NCBI RefSeq assembly: GCF_033239625.1
Contig: NZ_BTCK01000023.1
Coordinates: forward strand, 1-64,000
DNA from: Paenibacillus_T sp033239625
GTDB taxonomy: Bacteria > Bacillota > Bacilli > Paenibacillales > Paenibacillaceae
Length of the DNA: 64,000 nt
Direction of reading: 5' to 3'
The notes under the pieces: generated by a model
The model's input: only the letters and a program-made list of their open reading frames with translations
Database searches by the model: none
What the model was told of the DNA's origin: nothing
Part shown: piece by piece, positions 1 through 8,355 of the stretch
How the letters are laid out: every line of letters begins with the position of its first letter
Position numbering within the stretch: the first letter of the stretch is position 1
Translations under genes and position numbers: made by a program

Positions 1-1
1 G

Positions 2-1714
2 ACCCGCCCAAGCTACACAGCGGGTGACGCACTCGTAACGCTGACGGCAACGATCAAGAAGGGCTCCGTCGAAGAGACGAAGACCTTCACATTGACGGTA
101 ACGACGCTTGCACAAACCGATGCTGAAGCAGTTGCAGCAGCGAAAGATGTATTGACTGTAGGCTATGCAACTGGAGACACAGCCGCTGACGTGAGGCGGA
201 ACCTGACACTCAGCACGGCAGGCCTAGACGGAACGAGCATCACTTGGAGCTCGGATAAATCGAGTATCGTCGCAGCCAACGGAACGGTAACGCGCCCAAG
301 CTACTCTGCGGGTGACGCACTCGTAACGCTGACGGCAACGATTACGAAAGGCTCAACAAGCGAGACGAAGACATTCGTCCTAACGGTACCAGCATTGCCG
401 TACGTGCCTTCACCATCACAGCCTTCTGAGCCATCACAACCTGTTGAATCAACAGAAAAGGGCTTCGAGGTATGGATCAATGGCAAAGCCGAGAGCGTGG
501 GAAAAGATGCGACAAGCGCACGTAATGACCAATCGGTTCTCACGATTACACTTGATCCAAACAAGCTGGCTGCGAAACTGCAAGCGGCAGAGCAAGGCAC
601 TGTCATTACCATTCCGGTTAACGATGCTTCCGATGTTATCGTTGGACAACTGAATGGCCAGATGATCAGTCAGATGGCGGATAAACAAGCGGTCCTGGTT
701 CTTCAGACCGGACAGGCTTCGTATACACTGCCATCCGTAGAGATCGACATCCAAGCAATTGTTAAGCAGCTGGGTGTAACGGATCTGAATCAAATCAATG
801 TGCAAATCGAGATTGCGAAACCTACCGCAGAAACAGCTGAGCTCGTGAAAGATGCAGCCGCTGACGGAGGCTTCGCGCTCGTGCTGAAGCCGATGCAATT
901 TACGGTTAGAGCGCAACATGATGACCGTTCGATCGAACTATCGCAATTCAATTCGTACATCGAACGCACAATCGCAATTCCAGAAGGCGTTGATCCGAAC
1001 AAGATCACAACGGCTGTCGTCGTTGAAGCAGACGGTACAACTCGTCATGTACCAACTAAGATTGTTCAACAAGGCGGCCGTTATTACGCTGTCATCAACA
1101 GCTTGACGAACAGCACGTATGCACTCATCGTGCATCCGGTTCAGTTCAAGGATGTTGAGGGGCTTGCAGCACAAGATGCAATTAATGATCTCGGATCGCG
1201 CATGATTGTCCAGGGATCGGGCAAGGGTCTATATGAGCCGCGCAAATCCATCACACGTGCCGAATTTATCGCCATTATCGTTCGTGCACTGGGGCTTGAG
1301 CAGATTAACGGCGTATCGCCATTCTCCGATGTGAAGCAATCCGCATGGTATAACGGTGCCGTTAACGCAGCGTACGCCTATCACCTGATTGACGGATTGG
1401 GCGACGGACAGTTCCATGCACAGGACGTCATCACGCGTGAGCAGGCAATGGTTATTATTGCTCGGGCAATGACACTTACGAAACTGACGGAGACAATCTC
1501 CGCACAGTCAGCGGATACAGCGCTGAAACCTTATTCGGATGCGGGGAACGTATCGATTTGGGCTGAACAGAGCATCATGCTTTGCCTGCAAGCAGGCCTT
1601 GTCAACGGCAAGAGCAGCAAGCTGTTAGCGCCTAAGGACCACATTACGAAGGCTGAGGTTGCGATCATCATCGAGCGGCTTCTGCAGCAGTCCGAACTCA
1701 TTAACAAGCAGTAG
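2..1714 (+). CDS. S-layer homology (SLH) domain surface protein, 5'-truncated by the window edge
   Basis: The open frame runs in from before base 1, so only the last ~570 codons are present. The visible part begins in tandem Ig-like repeats with a 96-residue period (288 nt): the segment starting TRPSYTAGDALVTL near base 2 recurs as TRPSYSAGDALVTL near base 290. A Pro/Ser-rich linker (about 405-450) and a ~230-residue region of unknown fold follow, then three SLH modules (about 1138-1292, 1315-1475, 1529-1690) with the usual FxDV...W/A...A....G and TRAE/TREQ/TKAE signatures. SLH modules normally tether exported proteins to pyruvylated secondary cell-wall polymer, so this is probably an S-layer or surface-anchored protein. 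The signal peptide and any catalytic domain lie outside the window. A strong terminator follows the stop. Confidence 0.9.
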   Translation, partial: TRPSYTAGDALVTLTATIKKGSVEETKTFTLTVTTLAQTDAEAVAAAKDVLTVGYATGDTAADVRRNLTLSTAGLDGTSITWSSDKSSIVAANGTVTRPSYSAGDALVTLTATITKGSTSETKTFVLTVPALPYVPSPSQPSEPSQPVESTEKGFEVWINGKAESVGKDATSARNDQSVLTITLDPNKLAAKLQAAEQGTVITIPVNDASDVIVGQLNGQMISQMADKQAVLVLQTGQASYTLPSVEIDIQAIVKQLGVTDLNQINVQIEIAKPTAETAELVKDAAADGGFALVLKPMQFTVRAQHDDRSIELSQFNSYIERTIAIPEGVDPNKITTAVVVEADGTTRHVPTKIVQQGGRYYAVINSLTNSTYALIVHPVQFKDVEGLAAQDAINDLGSRMIVQGSGKGLYEPRKSITRAEFIAIIVRALGLEQINGVSPFSDVKQSAWYNGAVNAAYAYHLIDGLGDGQFHAQDVITREQAMVIIARAMTLTKLTETISAQSADTALKPYSDAGNVSIWAEQSIMLCLQAGLVNGKSSKLLAPKDHITKAEVAIIIERLLQQSELINKQ

Positions 1715-1737
1715 CACATATCTCTTCAATGCAAAAC

Positions 1738-1786
1738 AAAAGGCGGGATAGCGCACCAATCAGGTGCACTGTCCCGCCTTTTCCTT
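1738..1786 (+). terminator. Intrinsic terminator of the SLH gene
   Basis: Arms 1741-1757 and 1762-1780 pair through about 17 bp with one mismatch and a 4-nt loop. A-rich on the left and TTTTCCTTT on the right, so it may act on both strands. Confidence 0.85.
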
Positions 1787-1815
1787 TATTCATCAACACG
1801 ATACGCTAACACGTG

Positions 1816-1860
1816 AAAAAGCCGCCCGACGTCTCGGATAAACCGATCGTCAAGCGGCTG
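1816..1860 (-). terminator. Intrinsic terminator downstream of ahpF
   Basis: AGCCGC...GACG pairs with CGTC...GCGGCT across 1820-1859. Read on the minus strand it is followed by a T5 run, just after the ahpF stop. Confidence 0.75.
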
Positions 1861-1869
1861 GATAATAGC

Positions 1870-3402
1870 TTAGTAGTTGCGGATCAGGTAATCGAATGCG
1901 CCGAGTGATGCCGTAGCGCCCGATCCCATCGAGATGATGATTTGCTTGTATGCACTGTTCGTGCAGTCGCCTGCAGCGAATACACCTGGGAGAGACGTTG
2001 CGCCTTGACGGTCAACTTCGATCTCGCCCATGCGATTGCGCTCAACGGTTTCGGCCAGCCAATCCGTATTCGGTACGAGACCGATCAGGACGAATACGCC
2101 TTGCAGCTCGATGTGCTGCTCTGCGCCAGTGTCGCGCTCAACGTAAGTAATGCCGTTTACTTTGTCCGTACCCGTAATTTCTTTCGTTTGAACGTTCTTC
2201 AGCACCGTTACGTTAGGCAGGCTGAACAAGCGCTTCTGCAATACCGAGTCGGCCTTCAGCTCAGGCATGAACTCAAGCACCGTGACGTGGCTTACGATAC
2301 CAGCGAGGTCAATCGCGGCTTCGATGCCGGAGTTGCCGCCGCCGATAACGGCTACATGCTTGCCTGCAAACAGCGGACCGTCGCAGTGCGGGCAGTAGGC
2401 TACGCCTTTGTTCTTGAACTCTTGCTCGCCTGGAACGCCAACATTGCGCCAGCGTGCGCCAGTCGAGACGATAACGGTCTTACTCTTCAGTACAGCGCCG
2501 TTCTCGAGTTCAAGCTCAATCAGGTCTTTCTTCTCCAGGCGCTTCGCGCGCTGCAGATTCATAATATCGATGCCGTATTCCTTTGCATGCTCTTCCAGGC
2601 TCGCTGCAAGCTTCGGACCTTCCGTGTACTTGACACTGATGAAGTTCTCGATGCCGAGCGTATCCATGACTTGGCCGCCGAAGCGTTCAGCCACGATACC
2701 GGTACGGATGCCTTTGCGGGCTGCGTAGATCGCTGCGCTTGCGCCAGCAGGGCCGCCGCCAACGACGAGCACATCGAAAGGCTCTTTATCGGAGAGCTCT
2801 GATGCATCTGGGCCAGTGCCGAGCTTCGCAAGAATCTCTTCAAGCGACATACGGCCGCTGCCGAACGATTCGCCATTGAGGTAGACCGTCGGAACAGCAA
2901 GAATGTCCTTGCTCTCGACTTCTTCCTTGAAGGCAGCGCCATCAATCATCGTATGCGAAATGCCAGGGTTCAGGACGCTCAGTACGTTCAGCGCCTGCAC
3001 GACATCCGGGCAGTTGTGGCAGCTCAGACTGATGTAGGATTCGAAACGATATTCACCCTTGATCGCCTTGATCTGATCAATAACGCTCTGATCGACCTTC
3101 GGCGCTCTGCCGCTCACTTGCAGGAGGGCGAGTACAAGAGATGTAAATTCATGTCCCAGCGGGACGCCGGCGAACGTAACACCAGTATCTTCGCCAACAC
3201 GGTTGACGCTGAAGCTTGGCGTTCTCTCGAGCTGTGCCTGCTCTACGGTAATCCGGGAAGACATGCTGGCAAGTTCATTGACCAATGCCAGCATCTCTTC
3301 AGATACGCTATCCGACCCCGCATTAACCTTCAGCACGACGTCGCTTTCTAAGAGCTGCAGATATTGATTTAACTGTGCTTTGATTTCGGAGTCGAGTGCC
3401 AT
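1870..3402 (-). CDS. ahpF: Alkyl hydroperoxide reductase subunit F (NADH:peroxiredoxin disulfide reductase)
   Basis: 510 aa, the usual AhpF length. The N-terminal ~200 residues form the tandem thioredoxin-fold domain with CHNC near residue 128. The FAD-binding motif VVGGGPAG is near 213, the redox-active CPHC pair near 338, the NAD-binding VIGGGNSG near 350, and the C-terminal FAD motif AAGDC near 480. It passes electrons from NADH through FAD and two disulfides to AhpC in the cytoplasm. The ATG at 3402 follows AAGGAG by 8 nt. It lies 13 nt downstream of ahpC, so the two are co-transcribed, most likely from the PerR-boxed promoter upstream of ahpC. Confidence 0.97.
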   Translation of the reverse strand: MALDSEIKAQLNQYLQLLESDVVLKVNAGSDSVSEEMLALVNELASMSSRITVEQAQLERTPSFSVNRVGEDTGVTFAGVPLGHEFTSLVLALLQVSGRAPKVDQSVIDQIKAIKGEYRFESYISLSCHNCPDVVQALNVLSVLNPGISHTMIDGAAFKEEVESKDILAVPTVYLNGESFGSGRMSLEEILAKLGTGPDASELSDKEPFDVLVVGGGPAGASAAIYAARKGIRTGIVAERFGGQVMDTLGIENFISVKYTEGPKLAASLEEHAKEYGIDIMNLQRAKRLEKKDLIELELENGAVLKSKTVIVSTGARWRNVGVPGEQEFKNKGVAYCPHCDGPLFAGKHVAVIGGGNSGIEAAIDLAGIVSHVTVLEFMPELKADSVLQKRLFSLPNVTVLKNVQTKEITGTDKVNGITYVERDTGAEQHIELQGVFVLIGLVPNTDWLAETVERNRMGEIEVDRQGATSLPGVFAAGDCTNSAYKQIIISMGSGATASLGAFDYLIRNY

Positions 3403-3415
3403 AGATATCCGCTCC

Positions 3416-3979
3416 TTAGATCTTGCCTACGAGATCGAGGCTAGGTTTCAGCGTCGCAGCGCCTTCTTGCCATTTAGCAGGGCATACTTCGCCTGGATTA
3501 TTGCGAACGTATTGAGCTGCTTTGATTTTGCCGACGAGGATGCTCGCGTCACGGCCGATGCCGCCAGCGCTGATCTCAACGGATTGGATCACGCCGTCTG
3601 GGTCGATGATGAACGTACCGCGGTCAGCCAGACCGTCAGCTTCGATCAGAACGTCGAAGTTGCGGGAGATCGTGTGCGTTGGGTCGCCGATCATTGCGTA
3701 CGTGATTTTGCCGATCGTTGCCGAGCTGTCATGCCAAGCTTTGTGCGTGAAGTGCGTATCCGTCGATACGGAGTAAACTTCTGTGCCGAGCGCTTGCAGC
3801 GCAGCGTATTGGTTTTGCAGGTCTTCGAGTTCCGTAGGGCATACGAACGTGAAGTCAGCTGGGTAGAAGCATACTACGCTCCATTTGCCTTTGAAGTCTG
3901 CTTCTGTCAGGTCGATGAAAGCACCGTTTTTGTAAGCTGTTGCTTTGAAAGGTTTTACCTCGGATCCGATAAGGGACAT
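3416..3979 (-). CDS. ahpC: Alkyl hydroperoxide reductase subunit C (2-Cys peroxiredoxin)
   Basis: 187 aa typical 2-Cys peroxiredoxin. The peroxidatic cysteine sits in FTFVCPTE near residue 47 and the resolving cysteine in EVCPAKW near 166. It reduces H2O2, organic hydroperoxides and peroxynitrite and is recycled by AhpF, encoded immediately downstream. The start is set by TTTGGAGG about 8 nt upstream. Codon choice (CGT, AAC, GGT preferred) suggests high expression, as is usual for AhpC. Transcription starts from a near-consensus promoter overlapped by a PerR-like box. Confidence 0.98.
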   Translation of the reverse strand: MSLIGSEVKPFKATAYKNGAFIDLTEADFKGKWSVVCFYPADFTFVCPTELEDLQNQYAALQALGTEVYSVSTDTHFTHKAWHDSSATIGKITYAMIGDPTHTISRNFDVLIEADGLADRGTFIIDPDGVIQSVEISAGGIGRDASILVGKIKAAQYVRNNPGEVCPAKWQEGAATLKPSLDLVGKI

Positions 3980-4064
3980 TGTTCATTACCTCCAAATATA
4001 TATAGTGTTGCCTCGCATACTGTGCGGATGACCGGTAGCGTGCTGGGCGATAATTATTGTCTGT

Positions 4065-4095
4065 TTATAATAATTCTAATCTAGCTGTTTGTCAA
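4065..4095 (-). promoter_or_regulatory. ahpCF promoter with overlapping PerR-type operator
   Basis: On the minus strand a -35 TTGACA (4095-4090) and -10 TATTAT (4072-4067) are separated by exactly 17 bp. The -10 is embedded in TTAGAATTATTATAA (4079-4065), which matches the Bacillus Per box TTATAATNATTATAA at all but one specified position. Known biology: PerR-Fe represses ahpC until peroxide oxidises it. Direct PerR control here is inferred from the match. Confidence 0.85.
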
Positions 4096-4270
4096 GAAAA
4101 CTGACGTCTTATTTCTTGGTTTGAAACGGACTTAAATCTGGCACTCGACAAAGTCCCACAGGATACTGTGTTCCAAGAATAGTCAAATCATTCATACAGA
4201 CGTATGTAATCGCGCCAACTGGGCGTAGACAAGGTTCATTTTACCATAAAGATGGGTTTGACACTATGTG

Positions 4271-4292
4271 CAGTGGAGAACGATTCTCACTG
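4271..4292. promoter_or_regulatory. Isolated palindrome, weakly Fur/Per-like
   Basis: CAGTGGAGAA and TTCTCACTG flank a 3-nt centre. The core read on the minus strand, TGAGAATCGTTCTCC, loosely resembles a Fur box. It lies midway between ahpC and the Tet(M)-like gene with no clear promoter beside it. The rest of the 4096-4319 stretch shows nothing I can assign. Confidence 0.25.
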
Positions 4293-4319
4293 TTCACAGA
4301 ACGATAACATATAGAGGAA

Positions 4320-4465
4320 GTTCAAAAAGATCGCTTCAGATCACGAAGCATCTCAAGGAGTGTACTCGGATCGAATCTTGGATGAAGCCGAGACTTCCGG
4401 TTCTCACGCAGCACTATGCTCCGATCCTCATTCCACGTCGGTGCTGAAAACCGAACTTTTTGAAC
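4320..4465. repeat. Palindromic repeat element, copy A (146 bp)
   Basis: Ends are perfect 10-bp inverted repeats: GTTCAAAAAG (4320-4329) and CTTTTTGAAC (4456-4465). Just inside each end it shares sequence with copy B at 46290-46369: GATCACGAAG at 4340-4349 on the left and GGTGCTGAAAACCGA at 4440-4454 on the right. Copy A carries about 65 bp of extra central sequence. It encodes no transposase, so it resembles a MITE or REP-type element. It ends 110 bp before the Tet(M)-like start codon. Confidence 0.7.
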
Positions 4466-4575
4466 ACGTACTTTACTTAGGAGAGAGCAGGACGAATCTG
4501 CCCGTATGAGCTATGATAAGGGGACAGGCGATAACGTTAAGTTGGCACATATAATGGGTAGTCAAGGAGAGCTGG

Positions 4576-6543
4576 ATGAGACCGATAACGATAGGCATGT
4601 TCGCCCACGTCGATGCGGGGAAGACGACGCTGGCCGAGCAACTGCTGTACCATACGAATAGCATTAGGGAACGGGGACGAGTCGACCATAAGGACGCTTA
4701 CCTCGACAGCCATGAGATCGAGCGGGCGCGGGGCATTACGGTGTTCGCCGATCAGGCGGTTATGTCCTATAAAGATACCACTTATTATCTCATCGATACG
4801 CCGGGTCACGTCGATTTCTCGCCGGAGATGGAGCGCGCCATTCGGGTGATGGATTACGCCATTCTCGTCGTCAGCGCGGTGGAAGGCGTGCAGGGGCATA
4901 CGGAGACGGTGTGGCAGCTGCTGCACAAGCATCGTATCCCGACGTTCTTCTTCCTTAACAAAATAGATCGAGTTGGCGCCGACGTCGACCGTGCAATGGA
5001 CGAAATTCGCATGCATCTGACGGCGGATGTGTGCAGCCTGAACGGAAACTTCACCGGTGGTGCGGTTGGAGAAGCACTGCGGGAGAGCATGGCGGAGCGG
5101 GACGAGCAGGTGTTGGATGCATTCCTCAGCGGGGCAGATGATCCGAGCTACTGGCTGCGGACGCTGCAGACAATGATCAGTGGCGGAACGATCTATCCAT
5201 GTGCAAGCGGCTCGGCCCTTCAGGATGAAGGTGTTGTCGAGTTCCTAGACCAGCTTCATAGATTGACGACCGTGAACGACGATGAACAAGCCAAGTTCGG
5301 AGGACGCGTCTACAAAATCCGTTACGACCAGAGCGGCGTGCGTCACACGTATATCAAAGCGTTGAGCGGCGCGCTCAAGGTGCGCGACGAGCTGACGTAT
5401 CGCATCAGCGGCAGCGAAGGCGACGAGCAGCTAATCGAGAAGGTCACTCGGCTGCTCATCGTGAACGGAACAAGGTCGCAGCCGGTTGATCAGGTGGCGG
5501 CGGGTGATCTGTTCGCAGTGATCGGGTTATCCGCTGCGGAGACTGGGCAAGGCGTAGGCGCCTGCTCGGACAAGCTTGATTATGAGCTGGTGCCAACGCT
5601 GACCTCGAAGGTGAACTTCTCGGATACGCTCAATGTGAAGGATGTGCTTCGCGCCTTCCGCATGCTGGATGCCGAGGACCCTTCCTTGAACGTTATTTGG
5701 GAGGAGACGCTGCAGGAAATTCATATCCACGTCATGGGCGTCATTCAGCTCGAAGTGCTGCAGCAGATTATGAAGGACCGGTTCCAGATGGCGGTGACGT
5801 TCGGCAGTCCTGAGATTTTATATAAAGAAACGATCGCGACCACAGTGAGAGGATACGGCCACTTCGAGCCTCTCAAGCATTATGCGGAGGTGCATCTGCT
5901 GCTCGAGCCGGGTGAACGAGGCAGCGGCATTGCATTCGAGAGCGTATGTCATCCGAATGAATTAAGCATCGGCAGCCAGAATGTCATCCGCACGCATCTA
6001 TTCGAGCGCGAGCATCACGGCTTGCTGACAGGCATGGCGGTGACCGATATTAAGGTTACGCTATTGAAGGGTGCGGGGCATAACGAGCATACGCATGGCG
6101 GCGATTTCCGTGAAGCTACATTCCGTGCGCTGCGGCAGGGGTTGGAGAAGGCGGACAATGTGCTGTTGGAGCCGTATTATCTATTCAAAATCCGTGTCGA
6201 GCTCGATGATCTCGGCAAAGTGCTGTCGGACATTCAGCGGGCGAGCGGCCGCTTCTACCCGCCGCAGACGACGGCGACGCATGCAGTCGTCACAGGAAGT
6301 GTCCCTGTCGCGACCTTCATGCATTACAGCACGGAGCTTGCCGCGAATACGCATGGCAGAGGCACGATTCATCTCGCGTTCGGCGGTTATGATCGGTGTC
6401 ATAACGCACAGGAAGTCATTGAACGGAAAGATTACCGGAAGGACGCGGATCCACTGTACACGTCATCCTCCATCTTTTGCGCGAAGGGGCATGGGTATAT
6501 TGTGCCTTGGGATGAAGCAGAGGCGAAGATGCATCTGCTATAG
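4576..6543 (+). CDS. Tet(M)/Tet(O)-like ribosome-protection GTPase (EF-G family translation factor)
   Basis: 655 aa, close to the ~640 aa of Tet(M) and shorter than EF-G. GTPase motifs are G1 AHVDAGKT (residues 10-17), G2 RGIT (~52), G3 DTPGH (~75) and G4 NKID (~129). They are followed by domain II, an EF-G III-like domain, a domain IV-like segment (~450-560) and a C-terminal EF-G V-like domain. Ribosomal protection proteins bind the ribosome like EF-G and dislodge tetracycline. This protein shares the architecture but diverges clearly from Tet(M) (for example MERAIRVMDYAILVVSA), so it may be a chromosomal relative with another target or no resistance role. A TATAAT at 4550-4555 precedes it without a good -35. 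The start follows AAGGAGAG. Confidence 0.85.
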   Translation: MRPITIGMFAHVDAGKTTLAEQLLYHTNSIRERGRVDHKDAYLDSHEIERARGITVFADQAVMSYKDTTYYLIDTPGHVDFSPEMERAIRVMDYAILVVSAVEGVQGHTETVWQLLHKHRIPTFFFLNKIDRVGADVDRAMDEIRMHLTADVCSLNGNFTGGAVGEALRESMAERDEQVLDAFLSGADDPSYWLRTLQTMISGGTIYPCASGSALQDEGVVEFLDQLHRLTTVNDDEQAKFGGRVYKIRYDQSGVRHTYIKALSGALKVRDELTYRISGSEGDEQLIEKVTRLLIVNGTRSQPVDQVAAGDLFAVIGLSAAETGQGVGACSDKLDYELVPTLTSKVNFSDTLNVKDVLRAFRMLDAEDPSLNVIWEETLQEIHIHVMGVIQLEVLQQIMKDRFQMAVTFGSPEILYKETIATTVRGYGHFEPLKHYAEVHLLLEPGERGSGIAFESVCHPNELSIGSQNVIRTHLFEREHHGLLTGMAVTDIKVTLLKGAGHNEHTHGGDFREATFRALRQGLEKADNVLLEPYYLFKIRVELDDLGKVLSDIQRASGRFYPPQTTATHAVVTGSVPVATFMHYSTELAANTHGRGTIHLAFGGYDRCHNAQEVIERKDYRKDADPLYTSSSIFCAKGHGYIVPWDEAEAKMHLL

Positions 6544-6675
6544 CGGCTTAGGGGATGGTGGTGCAGGGCCGGCGCATACTATTATTTTTTGCGAAAAAAT
6601 GTCATTTCTCGCTCGGGTTGCACAGGTATTGCATGTACGGCGTCGAACTGTAACCATCATGGAGGTGACGTTTTG

Positions 6676-6786
6676 ATGTCGGAGCAAGACAAGAAGCCGG
6701 AATCCCCGAAGGAGCGTCCAGGCAGCCAGAGGGACACGATTGAGGAGGCATTCCCTACCTCGGTGAACGGTCAAGTAACGGATTAA
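6676..6786 (+). CDS. Small hydrophilic protein, 36 aa, function unknown
   Basis: Reads MSEQDKKPESPKERPG... to ...VNGQVTD, very rich in charged residues and proline. The ATG at 6676 is preceded by GGAGGTGA (6661-6668) at 7-nt spacing, a near-perfect site, and the frame is closed by a terminator 9 nt after the stop. These signals argue for a real gene despite its size. It lies 132 bp after the GTPase gene. I do not recognise the family; similar short acidic/basic proteins occur in spore formers. Confidence 0.6.
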   Translation: MSEQDKKPESPKERPGSQRDTIEEAFPTSVNGQVTD

Positions 6787-6794
6787 CGAATAGC

Positions 6795-6818
6795 AGGCAC
6801 CCATCGAGGTGCCTTTTT
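6795..6818 (+). terminator. Intrinsic terminator after the 36-aa gene
   Basis: AGGCACC (6795-6801) pairs with GGTGCCT (6808-6814), loop of 6, then a T5 run. Confidence 0.85.
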
Positions 6819-6850
6819 GTGTTGTTAACTAGAAGGGGGAAGTGACGATT

Positions 6851-8311
6851 GTGATCGGGTTGGCTTTATCCGGCGGCGGGTATCGGGCATCGTTGTATCA
6901 TCTTGGCGTGATGGCCCGGCTGGCCGACGAAGGACTGCTTAAGGAAGTACATGCCTTATCCACGGTATCCGGCGGATCGATCGTAGGTGCCTTTTATTAC
7001 AAAATGCTGTGCGAGGAGCTTCAACGCGATCGTCTGCTCACCGATCAGGATTACCGGAACTTGATGCAGCGGGTCATCGGGGCGTTTCTCCCCGTCGTCC
7101 AAGAGGATTTGCGTGATCACGTGGTCCTATCAGGCGCGATCTCGCGAATGTTCCCGAAGCCGGTCTGTCAGCTGCTTTGGCCGATCACGAGACGGTTTCC
7201 TAAGCTTGCGCCGTACCTCAATCCTGCGACCAAGTTCGATTCTAAGCTGGCGTACGAGATGAACACTCTTATATTCGAATCCGTCGTGCTGCGCGACCTG
7301 ATGGCCCCGCCCGTTCATCCTGCGAACAAGAAGCCGGAGCTGATTATGAACACGTCCATTTTGGAAAATGGGCAGCCGCTGTTCATCTCCACGGATCGGA
7401 GAAGCCCGCTGTGGCAGCTCAATGAGCAGAATCATTCGATTCGGGTTGATGAGGCGATGAATCTGGCCTTATCTACAGCGGCAGCTGCCTCTGCTTGCGT
7501 CCCTGGTTTATTCGATCCTATTCGTATTCCATTCGGAGATCGCGTGGTGCATGGAGTGGACGGAGGCGTATTGGATAACTTGGGCGGCCATGCGATTCAA
7601 CTGCTCGAGCAGGATGGCATGCAGGTTCTGCTCAGTGATGCATCCAAGCCCCTTCGCATGGAGAATTATCCGGAAGTCGGCTCCGCCGAATCGTTCTTCC
7701 GCATTCAGGACCTGTTCATGAACGCCATCCGCGACCTGCGGATCGGGGGGACCGACGATATTGTAATCGACATGTGCAATGACATCCCGGGCATCGATCC
7801 GGCTGTGCGGACGTTAGCGATGAATATGAGGACGGATTTGAACGCGTTCTCAGAGGTGGAAGCCTATACGTTAATGTATGTCGGATATCATGCCTGCGGC
7901 GAGCAGATCGGCAAGCTGAAGGGGCCATCCATAAGCGAACAGGCAGCGAAGAGGATTTCAGGCGAGCAGTGGCCATTCATGGCTGTTCGCGAATATGCCG
8001 AGATGCCTTCGCAGCAATACCTGAGGCTGTTAGGACAGAAGGAGCCGAAACGCCACTGGCTGCCAGAGCTGACGATGCCGCTTATTCGGCGATATGGGTA
8101 CAGCCTGTTTTATTTGACGATATTGGCATTTATCTCAGTCCGTCACGGGTTGTATGATGCGATCTGGTACGTTGTTTTATTCCCGATCATTGCCGCAACG
8201 CTCGGGGGAACGCTGCTGCTTAAACGGCAAATCGCCAAAGGGAAGCGCAAGGGAACGATGGCATCCTTGGCGAAGAAGAACAGCAGTAGGCACACCGCTG
8301 CTTCTGTTTAG
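6851..8311 (+). CDS. Patatin-like phospholipase with C-terminal membrane segments
   Basis: About 486 aa. Patatin catalytic features: oxyanion-hole glycine motif SGGGYRAS at the N-terminus, nucleophile elbow TVSGGSIVG near residue 43, and the Asp of the Ser-Asp dyad in VDGGVLDN near 236. Two hydrophobic segments (about 420-460) suggest membrane attachment, followed by a Lys/Arg-rich tail. Members hydrolyse acyl chains of phospholipids or lipids; the substrate is not predictable. Start: GTG codons at 6842 and 6851 are both in frame; AAGGGGGA ends at 6840, so 6851 (10 nt) is better spaced than 6842 (1 nt). It may be co-transcribed with the SGNH esterase 44 bp downstream. Confidence 0.85.
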   Translation: MIGLALSGGGYRASLYHLGVMARLADEGLLKEVHALSTVSGGSIVGAFYYKMLCEELQRDRLLTDQDYRNLMQRVIGAFLPVVQEDLRDHVVLSGAISRMFPKPVCQLLWPITRRFPKLAPYLNPATKFDSKLAYEMNTLIFESVVLRDLMAPPVHPANKKPELIMNTSILENGQPLFISTDRRSPLWQLNEQNHSIRVDEAMNLALSTAAAASACVPGLFDPIRIPFGDRVVHGVDGGVLDNLGGHAIQLLEQDGMQVLLSDASKPLRMENYPEVGSAESFFRIQDLFMNAIRDLRIGGTDDIVIDMCNDIPGIDPAVRTLAMNMRTDLNAFSEVEAYTLMYVGYHACGEQIGKLKGPSISEQAAKRISGEQWPFMAVREYAEMPSQQYLRLLGQKEPKRHWLPELTMPLIRRYGYSLFYLTILAFISVRHGLYDAIWYVVLFPIIAATLGGTLLLKRQIAKGKRKGTMASLAKKNSSRHTAASV

Positions 8312-8355
8312 AACGGGGTTTGCACGCCACTCTAGTTATTAAGGAGTTAACGAAT

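Noticed and set aside
1942..2802. 286-codon frame opposite ahpF
   Set aside because: GC-structured antisense frame within a certain ahpF gene; composition is not protein-like.
3380..4084. 234-codon plus-strand frame opposite ahpC
   Set aside because: It is the antisense shadow of ahpC and its promoter; it has no RBS and the ahpC reading is unequivocal.
4505..4660. Short frame overlapping the Tet(M)-like start, considered as a regulatory leader peptide
   Set aside because: Weak RBS spacing, ends inside the GTPase gene, and no stem-loop pair of the kind used for tetM attenuation is visible.
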